Shown here piece by piece: positions 7,196 to 13,748 of a DNA stretch of 57,167 nt. The stretch's first letter is position 1. Every line of letters starts with the position of its first letter. Source of the stretch: Celerinatantimonas yamalensis (lineage in GTDB: Bacteria > Pseudomonadota > Gammaproteobacteria > Enterobacterales > Celerinatantimonadaceae); assembly GCF_046054155.1 (NCBI RefSeq), contig NZ_JBEQCT010000014.1, positions 1 to 57,167 of the forward strand, in the 5' to 3' direction. Both the position numbers and the translations under genes were made by a program. A model generated the notes under the pieces. That model did not search any database. It was not told where the DNA came from and saw nothing but the letters and a program-made list of their open reading frames with translations.

Positions 7196-7816
7196 GACCA
7201 GGTCAGATGATCTTGCCGCCATTGCTTGCCAGAAAGCATCATGAAGAGCCGCTTCGCCAGTCATTGATACATTCCCATAGCGGTCGCTTCGCGTCCCTCT
7301 TAACAAAGCAAAATCAACCCCTATGTTTGGGTAGTGGAGATATTGTTTACCCAGAACTTCCGCCTCTTCTATAAAGACATGACGATTTAGCATTTAACCT
7401 CCCTCCGTCTAAGGGCGGGTCGATAAAAGTGCCGAGCCCTACTCGACTTAATAAGCCGGTAGCACCTTCAGCCATACTCCTAAATAAATGGCTCACGACA
7501 CCCATTGGCCAATTATGTACTTCAATCTCTCCGTCGATGGCCATTTTTGCTAGGCTTGGGCAGAATCCCCAAAACCCACCAATAGCTCTTGACACTAATC
7601 CTGGTAAAGCCAATTTATCCTGACCTTTGCCCGCTTTGTTGCCACCGCCAGATGCAAAGAGTAAGGTTAGATTCTGTGGTTTTTGCTCTGACAGGTATCG
7701 GTCGGCAATCGCATCTGATAGTGCGTCAGGGAATCCACAGCAACCAAAGCCACCGGGGATAACAACTGCATTGTTGTGAATCTTTGACGCCGCTTCCAGA
7801 GAACTAATAACTTGCA
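7196..7816 (-). pseudogene. CoA-transferase, alpha-subunit part (truncated and frameshifted)
   Basis: This reads as the N-terminal part of a family I CoA-transferase: VVIPGGFGCCGFPDAL near residues 14-29, then LTLLFASGGGNKAGKGQDKL and RVGLGTFIDPPLDGGRLN. The frame then shifts near 7390, and LHYPNIGVDFALLRGTRSDRYGNVSMTGEAA continues the domain in another frame. About 200 residues remain, and the gene is cut at its 3' side by the IS3 remnant, so the beta-subunit part with the catalytic glutamate is gone. It starts at 7816 and overlaps the end of the HPP gene by 13 bp, so the two were an operon. Confidence 0.8.
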
Positions 7817-8349
7817 TCGTTATTACCCTTCTTTTTCCCAAAACCATGCCAGTAAACAGGCCATCCGTCTTTTACGCCAAAGTTGTTAATAATAGAGGCG
7901 ATAACAACAAGTAGTGTGCTTCCCACTAAAACGGGAGTGAATAAGAAGCTCAGTCCAACAACAGATTTACCTGCAAGAATAATCACAATTGGGTTAGCTC
8001 CAGCGGGTGGATGAACTACACGCAGAAATTGCATCGCCATGATGGATACCCCGACCGCCATAGACATAATGATGTATGAGTCACCCAGTCCATATAGGGC
8101 AGCCAAGCCGACCGATGCGGAAATCAAGTGTCCACCAATAACATTTCTTGGTTGAGCGAGAGGTGACGTTGGCGCGGCAAATAAAATAACGCATGTGGCG
8201 CCAAATGGAGCCATTAACCAAGGCACTCCTGAGTACTGACCAAGAAGGCACAAACATAAAATTCCTAGCGTTCCCCCAATCAAGCCTTTTGATAGTTGAA
8301 GAAGTGATGGGTGTCGCGGAAGTGGTCCGCCACCTTTTAGTTTGTTCAT
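7804..8349 (-). CDS. HPP family integral membrane protein
   Basis: A 181-residue inner-membrane protein of the HPP family, named for the conserved His-Pro-Pro in RVVHPPAGANP (near residue 116). It has four to five hydrophobic segments (GLIGGTLGILCLCLLGQ; WLMAPFGATCVILFAAP; GGHLISASVGLAALYGL; SFLFTPVLVGSTLLVVIAS). Some HPP proteins have been linked to nitrite transport; the role here is unknown. The ATG at 8349 follows AGGAATTAATT. It is divergent from a TetR regulator, with palindromic operators between them, and upstream of a CoA-transferase gene, which suggests a regulated transport/activation operon now broken. Confidence 0.82.
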   Translation of the reverse strand: MNKLKGGGPLPRHPSLLQLSKGLIGGTLGILCLCLLGQYSGVPWLMAPFGATCVILFAAPTSPLAQPRNVIGGHLISASVGLAALYGLGDSYIIMSMAVGVSIMAMQFLRVVHPPAGANPIVIILAGKSVVGLSFLFTPVLVGSTLLVVIASIINNFGVKDGWPVYWHGFGKKKGNNDASY

Positions 8350-8398
8350 AATTAATTCCTTAATAAAAAATGATATCAATGAAATTTGTGTTACATTA

Positions 8399-8444
8399 AA
8401 TGGTACAAGTCTGTACCATTCGAGAATAATGTTACAGATCTGTA
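8399..8444. promoter_or_regulatory. Two palindromic operators between HPP gene and tetR-like gene
   Basis: A perfect inverted repeat at 8399-8420 has nine-base arms (AATGGTACA and TGTACCATT) and a four-base spacer. A second dyad, TACAGATCTGTA, lies at 8433-8444. Both contain the pattern TACA...CTGTA and their centres are 29 bp apart, close to three helical turns. They sit in the divergent promoter region and are the likely binding sites of the adjacent TetR-type repressor. Confidence 0.7.
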
Positions 8445-8487
8445 CACGTTATGCAACTGTTTTATTTTAAAGTTTGGAAATGTATTT

Positions 8488-9048
8488 ATGGGCACCAAAG
8501 AACACATATTAGATACCGCTGAATATTTATTTAATGTGAATGGGTACACTGCCGTTGGGGTCGACCTTATTCGCGACACAGCGGGAGTCTCGAAAACGTC
8601 TATGTACCGTTATTTCGGTTCAAAAAATAAACTTATACTAGCAGTGCTTGCTAGAAGACATTTACGCTTCGAAGAAACGTTGGGCAGTGCTGTTAAACCT
8701 GAAATGAGCATGGAAGAAAAATTGGATGTATTCGTTGACTGGCACTTTAATTGGTTCGGCACTGAGGATTTTCACGGCTGCATGTTTATGCATGCTATGT
8801 CGGAATTCAAAGAATCTGATGGCGCTATTGCGGATTCAGCCTATACGCATAAAAAGTGGCTTAAAAGTCTCATAAAAAATATTATTTTGGATAATACTGA
8901 TTTTGGTGGAAAGCAAGCTGAGGCAAAATCGGAAGCCATAATGACATTTGTAGAAGGCATGATTGTCCGAGCTGAATTTGACGATATCACACCGTATAGA
9001 CCTGTTTTTCGGTTAGCGATTCGATCACTATCCAAAACACGTTTCTAA
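8488..9048 (+). CDS. TetR/AcrR family transcriptional regulator
   Basis: A 186-residue repressor. The N-terminal helix-turn-helix is unmistakable: HILDTAEYLFNVNGYTAVGVDLIRDTAGVSKTSMYRYFGSK (about residues 5-45). The rest is the ligand-binding domain; FVDWHFNWFGTEDFHGCMFMHAMSEF resembles regulators such as YcdC/AcrR-like members with a C-terminal DUF1956/TetR_C type. I start it at 8488 (MGTKEH); the longer frame to 8386 would run over the operators. It is divergent from the HPP and CoA-transferase genes, which it probably represses together with itself. Confidence 0.85.
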   Translation: MGTKEHILDTAEYLFNVNGYTAVGVDLIRDTAGVSKTSMYRYFGSKNKLILAVLARRHLRFEETLGSAVKPEMSMEEKLDVFVDWHFNWFGTEDFHGCMFMHAMSEFKESDGAIADSAYTHKKWLKSLIKNIILDNTDFGGKQAEAKSEAIMTFVEGMIVRAEFDDITPYRPVFRLAIRSLSKTRF

Positions 9049-9069
9049 AAGAGTGCAATAGTCGTTTTA

Positions 9070-9230
9070 TTGGCTAGTGGCACACACTATATTGGATTAG
9101 CCCTATCAAAGCTTGAAGTGCATGCGGAGACCCTTACCCAACTATTGGGACAGGAGGAAGTAAAGTGCCGGGAAGATTATCCAGTCATCTTTGTAAAAGG
9201 CGACACGGTTTCTTTAGTATTGTGTAGTGG
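9070..9230 (+). pseudogene. VOC (glyoxalase-fold) protein fragment
   Basis: About 54 codons read THYIGLALSKLEVHAETLTQLLG...DYPVIFVKGDTVSLVL, which matches the first beta-alpha-beta-beta-beta module of vicinal-oxygen-chelate proteins, including the first metal-ligand histidine in THYIGLA. The frame then runs into an IS3 end. It has no good start codon or ribosome-binding site and is most likely a remnant of a regulator-linked gene. Confidence in the family is moderate. Confidence 0.5.
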
Positions 9231-9716
9231 CATAGTGAATTTGGCCACCTGAATAGAGGTGTTAAACTTACACCTCGCACACATAACAGGTGACATTATG
9301 AACAAGCGAACCAGACGAACATTCAGCCCTGAATTTAAACTCGAAGCAGCTCTTTTAGTTGTTGAACAAGGTTATTCCGTTGTTGATGCAGCGCAAGCTA
9401 TGGGCGTAGGTCAATCCACTATGGACAAGTGGGTTCGACAACTTCGACAAGAGCGTAATGGCATTACACCCAAGGCTTCACCGATGACACCCGAACAAAT
9501 TGAAATCAGAGGGCTTAAAAAGAAAATTGCTCGCCTTGAAGAGCATAATGAAATCTTAAAAAAGGCTACCGCTCTGGTGATGTCGGACGCACTGAACAAT
9601 GCTCGATAATCGAGAAACTAAGCCAGTGCTATAGCATACAAACATTGTGCAAAGCCTTTGCGCTACACCGAAGTAGTTTTCGTTATAAAAAACCAGACAA
9701 GATATCAGTCTGAATT
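9228..9716 (+). mobile_element. IS3-family element, 5' part (left end, orfA, start of orfB)
   Basis: The left end appears to be near TGTAGTGGCATAGTG (about 9228). An inverted repeat (GAGGTGT/ACACCTC, 9256-9276) precedes an intact orfA. The orfB frame starts by overlap (QCSIIEKLSQCYSIQTLCKAF, then LHRSSFRYKKPDK) but stops at 9713, where ISAs1-type sequence begins on the other strand. The DDE transposase is gone, so the copy cannot move itself. Confidence 0.78.
9298..9609 (+). CDS. IS3-family transposase OrfA
   Basis: A 103-residue OrfA. The N-terminal helix-turn-helix (RRTFSPEFKLEAALLVVEQ, then YSVVDAAQAMGVGQSTMDKWVRQLR) is followed by a leucine-zipper segment (EIRGLKKKIARLEEHNEILKKATAL), the usual OrfA layout. 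ATG at 9298 follows AGGTGAC. In a complete element OrfA and OrfB are joined by programmed frameshifting; here OrfB is truncated, so OrfA alone remains. Confidence 0.85.
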   Translation: MNKRTRRTFSPEFKLEAALLVVEQGYSVVDAAQAMGVGQSTMDKWVRQLRQERNGITPKASPMTPEQIEIRGLKKKIARLEEHNEILKKATALVMSDALNNAR

Positions 9717-9757
9717 AACCTTAAATTAAGTTTGTAGTCGCTTCTGATAGATGGTAT

Positions 9758-10331
9758 CTACATATCGAGGGGTTCTCGCTGACAATGCAGCGCATCAATA
9801 GTAATGATACTGCCCTTTACATGAATAACATCAATCAGTTGGCGCACAACATTGATCTCACCATTTTTAGTCGCTGTCGGCTTCTGGCTTAAAACGAGAC
9901 CACGCTCAGTGTCATAAGCGGTCACCAGCTGTAACGCTGTTTTGCTGTCATTTCGGTACGAGCCACGTAGGACTTTTCCATCAAATGCGATGACAGGCTT
10001 ATTTTGGCTAGTTCTTTGTTCGTTAATCCAACAAGCAAGCGCTTCAAGTAACGCCTCAGCAACGACTGAACGCAGGATGCGTGCGATGGTATGTCGACGT
10101 GGAATACCATTTTCAAATGGACGATACTTTCTCAACCAGTCGAGTTTTTCTTCGCCATATAGTTCAATATCTTGCCAACCTTCACACCCCGATGCGATGG
10201 CGCTGATAACGAGGAACATGACGTCGACAAGGTCATGTTTTTGATTAATGTCTGAGCGAGTATCTTTGACTACGGATAGATGTTCTATTAGGTTCAAAAT
10301 GGCTGAATGAATGAGGGCTTTCCGATATTAG
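9758..10331 (-). pseudogene. ISAs1-family transposase, N-terminal part
   Basis: A 179-codon frame starting at 10297 reads as an ISAs1 (H-repeat-associated) transposase: HDLVDVMFLVISAIASGCEGWQDIELYGE, then FENGIPRRHTIARILRSV, then VIAFDGKVLRGSY and GSIITIDALHCQRE. It ends abruptly at 9758 with none of the C-terminal catalytic part. The element's outer end is probably near 10331 (CGGAAAGCCCTCAT on the minus strand, a typical ISAs1-type terminus). It is truncated at the junction with the IS3 fragment. Confidence 0.82.
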
Positions 10332-10486
10332 ATCATATTCGCTAACAAAGTTCGATCCCCCCCTGTAAGGCAGTATGAGACTGTGAGAAAATATAGTCAT
10401 TAAAAAACACTTTGCATCATTCAAATCAAACATATATCTATACTTCTCTTCATGAATTACTCAGTTAAAGATCTTTAAGCAATAAT

Positions 10487-12205
10487 TTAAGATGTTTCAT
10501 AAACTCTATTTGATAAATCGTCCAACATAAGATTAAAATTATCAACACGCATCACTTGGTCGACACATGAAGATAGGGTTTTCTCATGAGAAATAACAAT
10601 CATAATATTAGGATTGATTACACTTCTTATATTATTAAATATATCAATACACATTTTTTCATCTAGATTAGATAATCCCTCATCAATAATTAGAACTCCA
10701 CCACTTTCTATACCAAGAAGAAAACGAGCTAATATTAACCGTTTTGTTTCACCGTATGAAAGCACTCTTCCACCATCACCAATTGGAGTGTCCAATCCAT
10801 TTTCTAAATTTTTAGAAACCTGTGTCAGACAGACTAAATCCAATACCCTTTGAATATCTTCATACGAAAATTTATTTCTGAATCCAGTGATGTTATCTTT
10901 AAATGATGCTGAAAATATATGACTATCCTGAGGAACAAGAACCAAATATCGATAACGAGATTTTAGTGAAAAAGCATGTGAATATTCATTATTAATAAGA
11001 AGATTACCTTTAAAAAAATTATTCTCACTAGCTAATATTTCCGCTAACGAAGATTTTCCTATACCACTTGGTCCAGAAATAAGGTAGGTTTTTCCTTTTA
11101 AAAAAGATGCATTCACATGCTCAAATATCTTATGTTGCCTGCCAAAAGTCAGTGAAATATCATTCAAAGAAACTTTTGTAACTTCAGTAATATTTTTTTT
11201 GTTAGAAGATGGCTCTATATCGAGTATTTTCTCACTTGAGGTATCATCAACAATATCGAGGTAACGTTTTGCATAAGCTTCAACTTCTTTCAGTTTAATT
11301 GACACTTTAAATATATCTGATAGTGGATTACGAAGATAGGATAACAGCATAATAAATGCAGAGAAATCACCAATAGATAATTTCCCAGAAAGTGTCATTT
11401 TCGTCCCCCAAAAAACACAAATAATTAGTGATGCTGAAAATATAACTCCAGAACTAATTATTTCTATTGAATTTAAAACTCTTAGATTCATATCTTCTTT
11501 TCTAAAACGAAGAGATAAAATTTTCAGTCGTCTTAAAACATTTGATTTAATACCAAGCTTCTTAATTGTTTTAAATAGATATAAGGATTCATATGAAGCT
11601 GAAGACATTCCAGACTGAGTCAATGCAGAATATTTAGCTCTTATTTTAGCATGCTCAGAAATAAAAATATTGACAATAAACAACACTGGTATGGTCATTA
11701 ATGATATTATAGTTAATTTCAAGCTGATTGTTATCATAACTATAGGAATAGAAAGTAGAAAGCAACAACTCGAAAACAACATATTGATAATACTTATCAC
11801 TTGTTTTCTAGCTGAGCTAGCATCTCTTAATCTTGAAAGAAGATCAGGAACTTTGTGTTTTTTTAAAAACGAAATATCTTTATTAAGAATACCATCAATG
11901 TAATCTAATCGAATATCAAAAGATATACGATGCTGCAGAGAGTTATTAATGTAAAGGGAAAGAGAAGACAATATAGGAATAGAAAGATAACAACATAAAA
12001 GCGAAGTCATGATTAATGACAACTCATCTGAATTCTTCTTAAGAAGAACATGATCAAACAGATAAGAAATTAATAATGGTCCTGGTATATACATGAACAC
12101 CAAGATAATATTGATAGCTAATAATAGACTCAAACCACGATAGTATGGTTTAAGTGTTAGAAAGAAGCGCATTACCGGATTTGAAAGAAACTTTTTATAA
12201 TACAT
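10487..12205 (-). CDS. ABC exporter, fused permease and ATPase (RiPP-like locus)
   Basis: A protein of about 572 residues with six hydrophobic segments in the first 300 residues followed by a nucleotide-binding domain. Walker A is GPSGIGKSSLAE (about residue 390), the signature motif is an atypical LSYGETKR rather than LSGGQ (about 490), and Walker B is VLIIDEGLSNLD (about 510). It lacks the N-terminal C39 peptidase domain of bacteriocin exporters, so leader removal would need another protease. I start it at 12205 behind ATAGGAATCGGT; the longer frame to 12289 overlaps the small upstream gene. It is very AT-rich. It probably exports the peptide encoded just upstream. Confidence 0.85.
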   Translation of the reverse strand: MYYKKFLSNPVMRFFLTLKPYYRGLSLLLAINIILVFMYIPGPLLISYLFDHVLLKKNSDELSLIMTSLLCCYLSIPILSSLSLYINNSLQHRISFDIRLDYIDGILNKDISFLKKHKVPDLLSRLRDASSARKQVISIINMLFSSCCFLLSIPIVMITISLKLTIISLMTIPVLFIVNIFISEHAKIRAKYSALTQSGMSSASYESLYLFKTIKKLGIKSNVLRRLKILSLRFRKEDMNLRVLNSIEIISSGVIFSASLIICVFWGTKMTLSGKLSIGDFSAFIMLLSYLRNPLSDIFKVSIKLKEVEAYAKRYLDIVDDTSSEKILDIEPSSNKKNITEVTKVSLNDISLTFGRQHKIFEHVNASFLKGKTYLISGPSGIGKSSLAEILASENNFFKGNLLINNEYSHAFSLKSRYRYLVLVPQDSHIFSASFKDNITGFRNKFSYEDIQRVLDLVCLTQVSKNLENGLDTPIGDGGRVLSYGETKRLILARFLLGIESGGVLIIDEGLSNLDEKMCIDIFNNIRSVINPNIMIVISHEKTLSSCVDQVMRVDNFNLMLDDLSNRVYETS

Positions 12206-12218
12206 ACCGATTCCTATA

Positions 12219-12245
12219 ATTTCTGCCACATAATGTGGCAGAAAT
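12219..12245 (-). promoter_or_regulatory. Stem-loop between precursor-peptide gene and ABC gene
   Basis: A perfect inverted repeat with thirteen-base arms (ATTTCTGCCACAT and ATGTGGCAGAAAT) around a single base. It starts 11 bp after the stop codon of the small gene and ends 13 bp before the ABC start. There is no U-tract, so it is more likely a partial terminator, processing site or 3'-end stabiliser that makes peptide mRNA more abundant than exporter mRNA. Confidence 0.7.
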
Positions 12246-12255
12246 AATAACGACA

Positions 12256-12420
12256 TTAAAGTCCACAAGGACAGGGGCCGCATGGACAAGGGCCCGGGCC
12301 AAACATACCGATACCCGCATCAACTTTATTAATATATTTTTTATCACTTTCACCTACAGATAGAGATATATTCTCCATAGATAAGTCAAGATCCCCGGAT
12401 AAAATACTCATATTATCCAT
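12256..12420 (-). CDS. Small Cys/Pro/Gly-rich peptide, candidate RiPP precursor
   Basis: A 54-residue peptide too short for most gene callers. It starts at ATG 12420 behind a near-ideal GGAGG (12426-12430). The first ~39 residues are polar and acidic (MDNMSILSGDLDLSMENISL...) like a leader. The last 15 are FGPGPCPCGPCPCGL, with four cysteines in C-P-C repeats. It lies 15 bp after a methyltransferase/SPASM ORF and 50 bp before an ABC exporter, all on one strand: the usual arrangement of a ribosomally made, modified peptide. No specific RiPP class is recognised; thioether, heterocycle or metal-binding products are all possible. Confidence 0.72.
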   Translation of the reverse strand: MDNMSILSGDLDLSMENISLSVGESDKKYINKVDAGIGMFGPGPCPCGPCPCGL

Positions 12421-12435
12421 TTTTTCCTCCAGTTT

Positions 12436-13134
12436 TTAAGATAGATAATTTAAAGCCAAAGCATTAAATACTGACTTTTCAACTAGACAATTCGTTGTGG
12501 AAGACATCACGTCTCCATGCTCTCTATATGCATCAGCAACACACCCGCCAGCACAAAATGCTTCTATGTCACACCCCTGGCAACTAGGGATATTACCTGT
12601 GTACGGGTCACCGAGTGAGCAAACAACTATATCGAAAGTGCCTTCAGAATACGGGATTTCCCTAACGGTGCTACATATGGAATTATCAGTGTCTTCAGCT
12701 TCTGAAACCATGGAATGTGAAAGCTCAACTGAGACGTAATTGAACCTCATAAGGTTAAAGCTATTTCTAAACCAGCCTTTTCCAGGTCCAATTTCTAATA
12801 TTTTTGTTGAGTCGCGCTGATTTGACAGGAAAGCTGAGATATAGTATTCGGTTAGTTTATGAAAATCTGCCGTTGTTTTTCTTCTATCTTCTGTGAACTC
12901 TTTCGCAACCCTTGAGTAGCCGTAACGATTAACTTTATCGACCAATTGAGGCTCGGGAAAAGTGTTCTTGAATATAACTCGTGCTTTCAATGAACGTTCT
13001 GGATACTTAGCTGCGGACGGTAAATCTGAGAAATGTTCCATATTTACTACAATATCTACTTGATCAGATCCAAACTCATTAAAAAAACTCTCTGTCGGAT
13101 TTATTACGGTTTGGGTCTCTGCCCGCTGAGCCAT
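12436..13134 (-). CDS. Chimeric methyltransferase - SPASM-domain protein
   Basis: A 232-residue ORF with two unlike parts. Residues about 50-178 look like a class I SAM methyltransferase: ILEIGPGKGWFRNSF (motif I, about 112-126), YVSVELS, and EIPYSEGTFDIVVCSLGDPY. Residues 185-216 carry cysteines spaced C-x2-C-x5-C-x3-C-x17-C (SCQGCDIEAFCAGGC...), the exact auxiliary iron-sulfur pattern of SPASM tails of radical SAM enzymes. There is no CxxxCxxC radical SAM motif. The methyltransferase is cut just where its C-terminal strands should begin. A deletion fusing two neighbouring modification genes in frame is the simplest reading; a real new fusion cannot be excluded. No good ribosome-binding site precedes 13134. 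Confidence 0.65.
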   Translation of the reverse strand: MAQRAETQTVINPTESFFNEFGSDQVDIVVNMEHFSDLPSAAKYPERSLKARVIFKNTFPEPQLVDKVNRYGYSRVAKEFTEDRRKTTADFHKLTEYYISAFLSNQRDSTKILEIGPGKGWFRNSFNLMRFNYVSVELSHSMVSEAEDTDNSICSTVREIPYSEGTFDIVVCSLGDPYTGNIPSCQGCDIEAFCAGGCVADAYREHGDVMSSTTNCLVEKSVFNALALNYLS

Positions 13135-13430
13135 CGGGCTTTACTAGTACTTTAATTATCGATTCAAAGATGCCTTCGAATTTATGAAAATTTGAAGGAT
13201 GAATTTCCTTGATAGGAATCTTGTTTTCGCTATTAAGGCTGAAGATGCTATCCGCGGATATGCCATAATATTGGCCATAAACTTCATCTAAATTGATTAA
13301 GCCCCCAGAAAGATAGGCCTCTTTTATTTCTGCCTTACGCTTAAAAAAATATTCTTCATTACTTTCAGAATGTCGCTTTGTAGTGGCAGTAACGGAAACT
13401 GCTCCCGAATATCGGTAACTGAATCGGAAA
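13079..13430 (-). pseudogene. Open reading stretch without start, between tnsA remnant and methyltransferase ORF
   Basis: In the frame different from both neighbours, about 116 codons are open from near 13430 to a stop at 13079-13081. They include NEEYFFKRKAEIKEAYLSGG, DEVYGQYYGISADSIFSLN and FHKFEGIFESIIKVLVKPDG. No start codon is seen and it ends in a run of seven T, next to an in-frame continuation (NEFGSDQVDIVVNMEHF) in the methyltransferase frame. It may be the true N-terminal part of that protein separated by a one-base slip, or a truncated upstream gene. I do not recognise a family. Confidence 0.4.
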
Positions 13431-13677
13431 ACTCAGCTAAATAGAAAAAGCATGTCTCTTGCTCAGATAAGGTATGGTGAGTCCGTCCCGATTTTATTCC
13501 GTCAATCTTACCGCTGTGCCCATGAGACTTAACATCCTGAACTCTTATCCAAGGAGTGTAATTGACTCCTGCCCCTAAACCATATTTTTGTTTTAAAGCC
13601 CGCTTAAAATCAGCGAGCTTTTCAAGTTTTCTTCGTCCGGCCACAACATATACTCTCCTCAATTCGATAAAGTGCAT
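13324..13677 (-). pseudogene. tnsA: Tn7-like transposon endonuclease TnsA, N-terminal remnant
   Basis: The frame matches the start of TnsA, the endonuclease that cuts the 5' ends of Tn7-like elements: YGLGAGVNYTPWIRVQDV, then SHGHSGKIDGIKSGRTHHTLSEQE, then FFYLAEFSDSVTDIREQFPLLPL. These align by eye with Tn7 TnsA (PWLTVQEVPSSGRSHRI, GRVHHLLSDLE, SVLDIREQFPLLP). After the last motif the sequence diverges and stops, so about half of the protein including most of the catalytic domain is missing. A GTG at 13644 after GAGGAG is a likelier start than 13677. Confidence 0.82.
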
Positions 13678-13686
13678 TATAGCCTA

Positions 13687-13748
13687 GTGTACAAGCTTTA
13701 TTATCCCAAATCGCACTTGTGTACAAACTTTATTGTTCCAAAACATCA
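13687..13748 (-). mobile_element. Tn7-like transposon end with two TnsB-type repeats
   Basis: Two 24-bp direct repeats (13687-13710 and 13719-13742; 32 bp apart; four mismatches) each contain ATAATAAAGCTTGTACAC or ACAATAAAGTTTGTACAC on the minus strand. The ACAATAAAGT core is the same as in the TnsB-binding sites of Tn7. The element begins TGATGT immediately after the stop codon of the flavoprotein gene at 13749, and tnsA reads inward. The other end was not found in this window. Confidence 0.72.

Noticed and set aside
9256..9276. GAGGTGT/ACACCTC dyad as an operator
   Set aside because: It lies inside the IS3 left end just before orfA, so it is more likely part of the insertion sequence.
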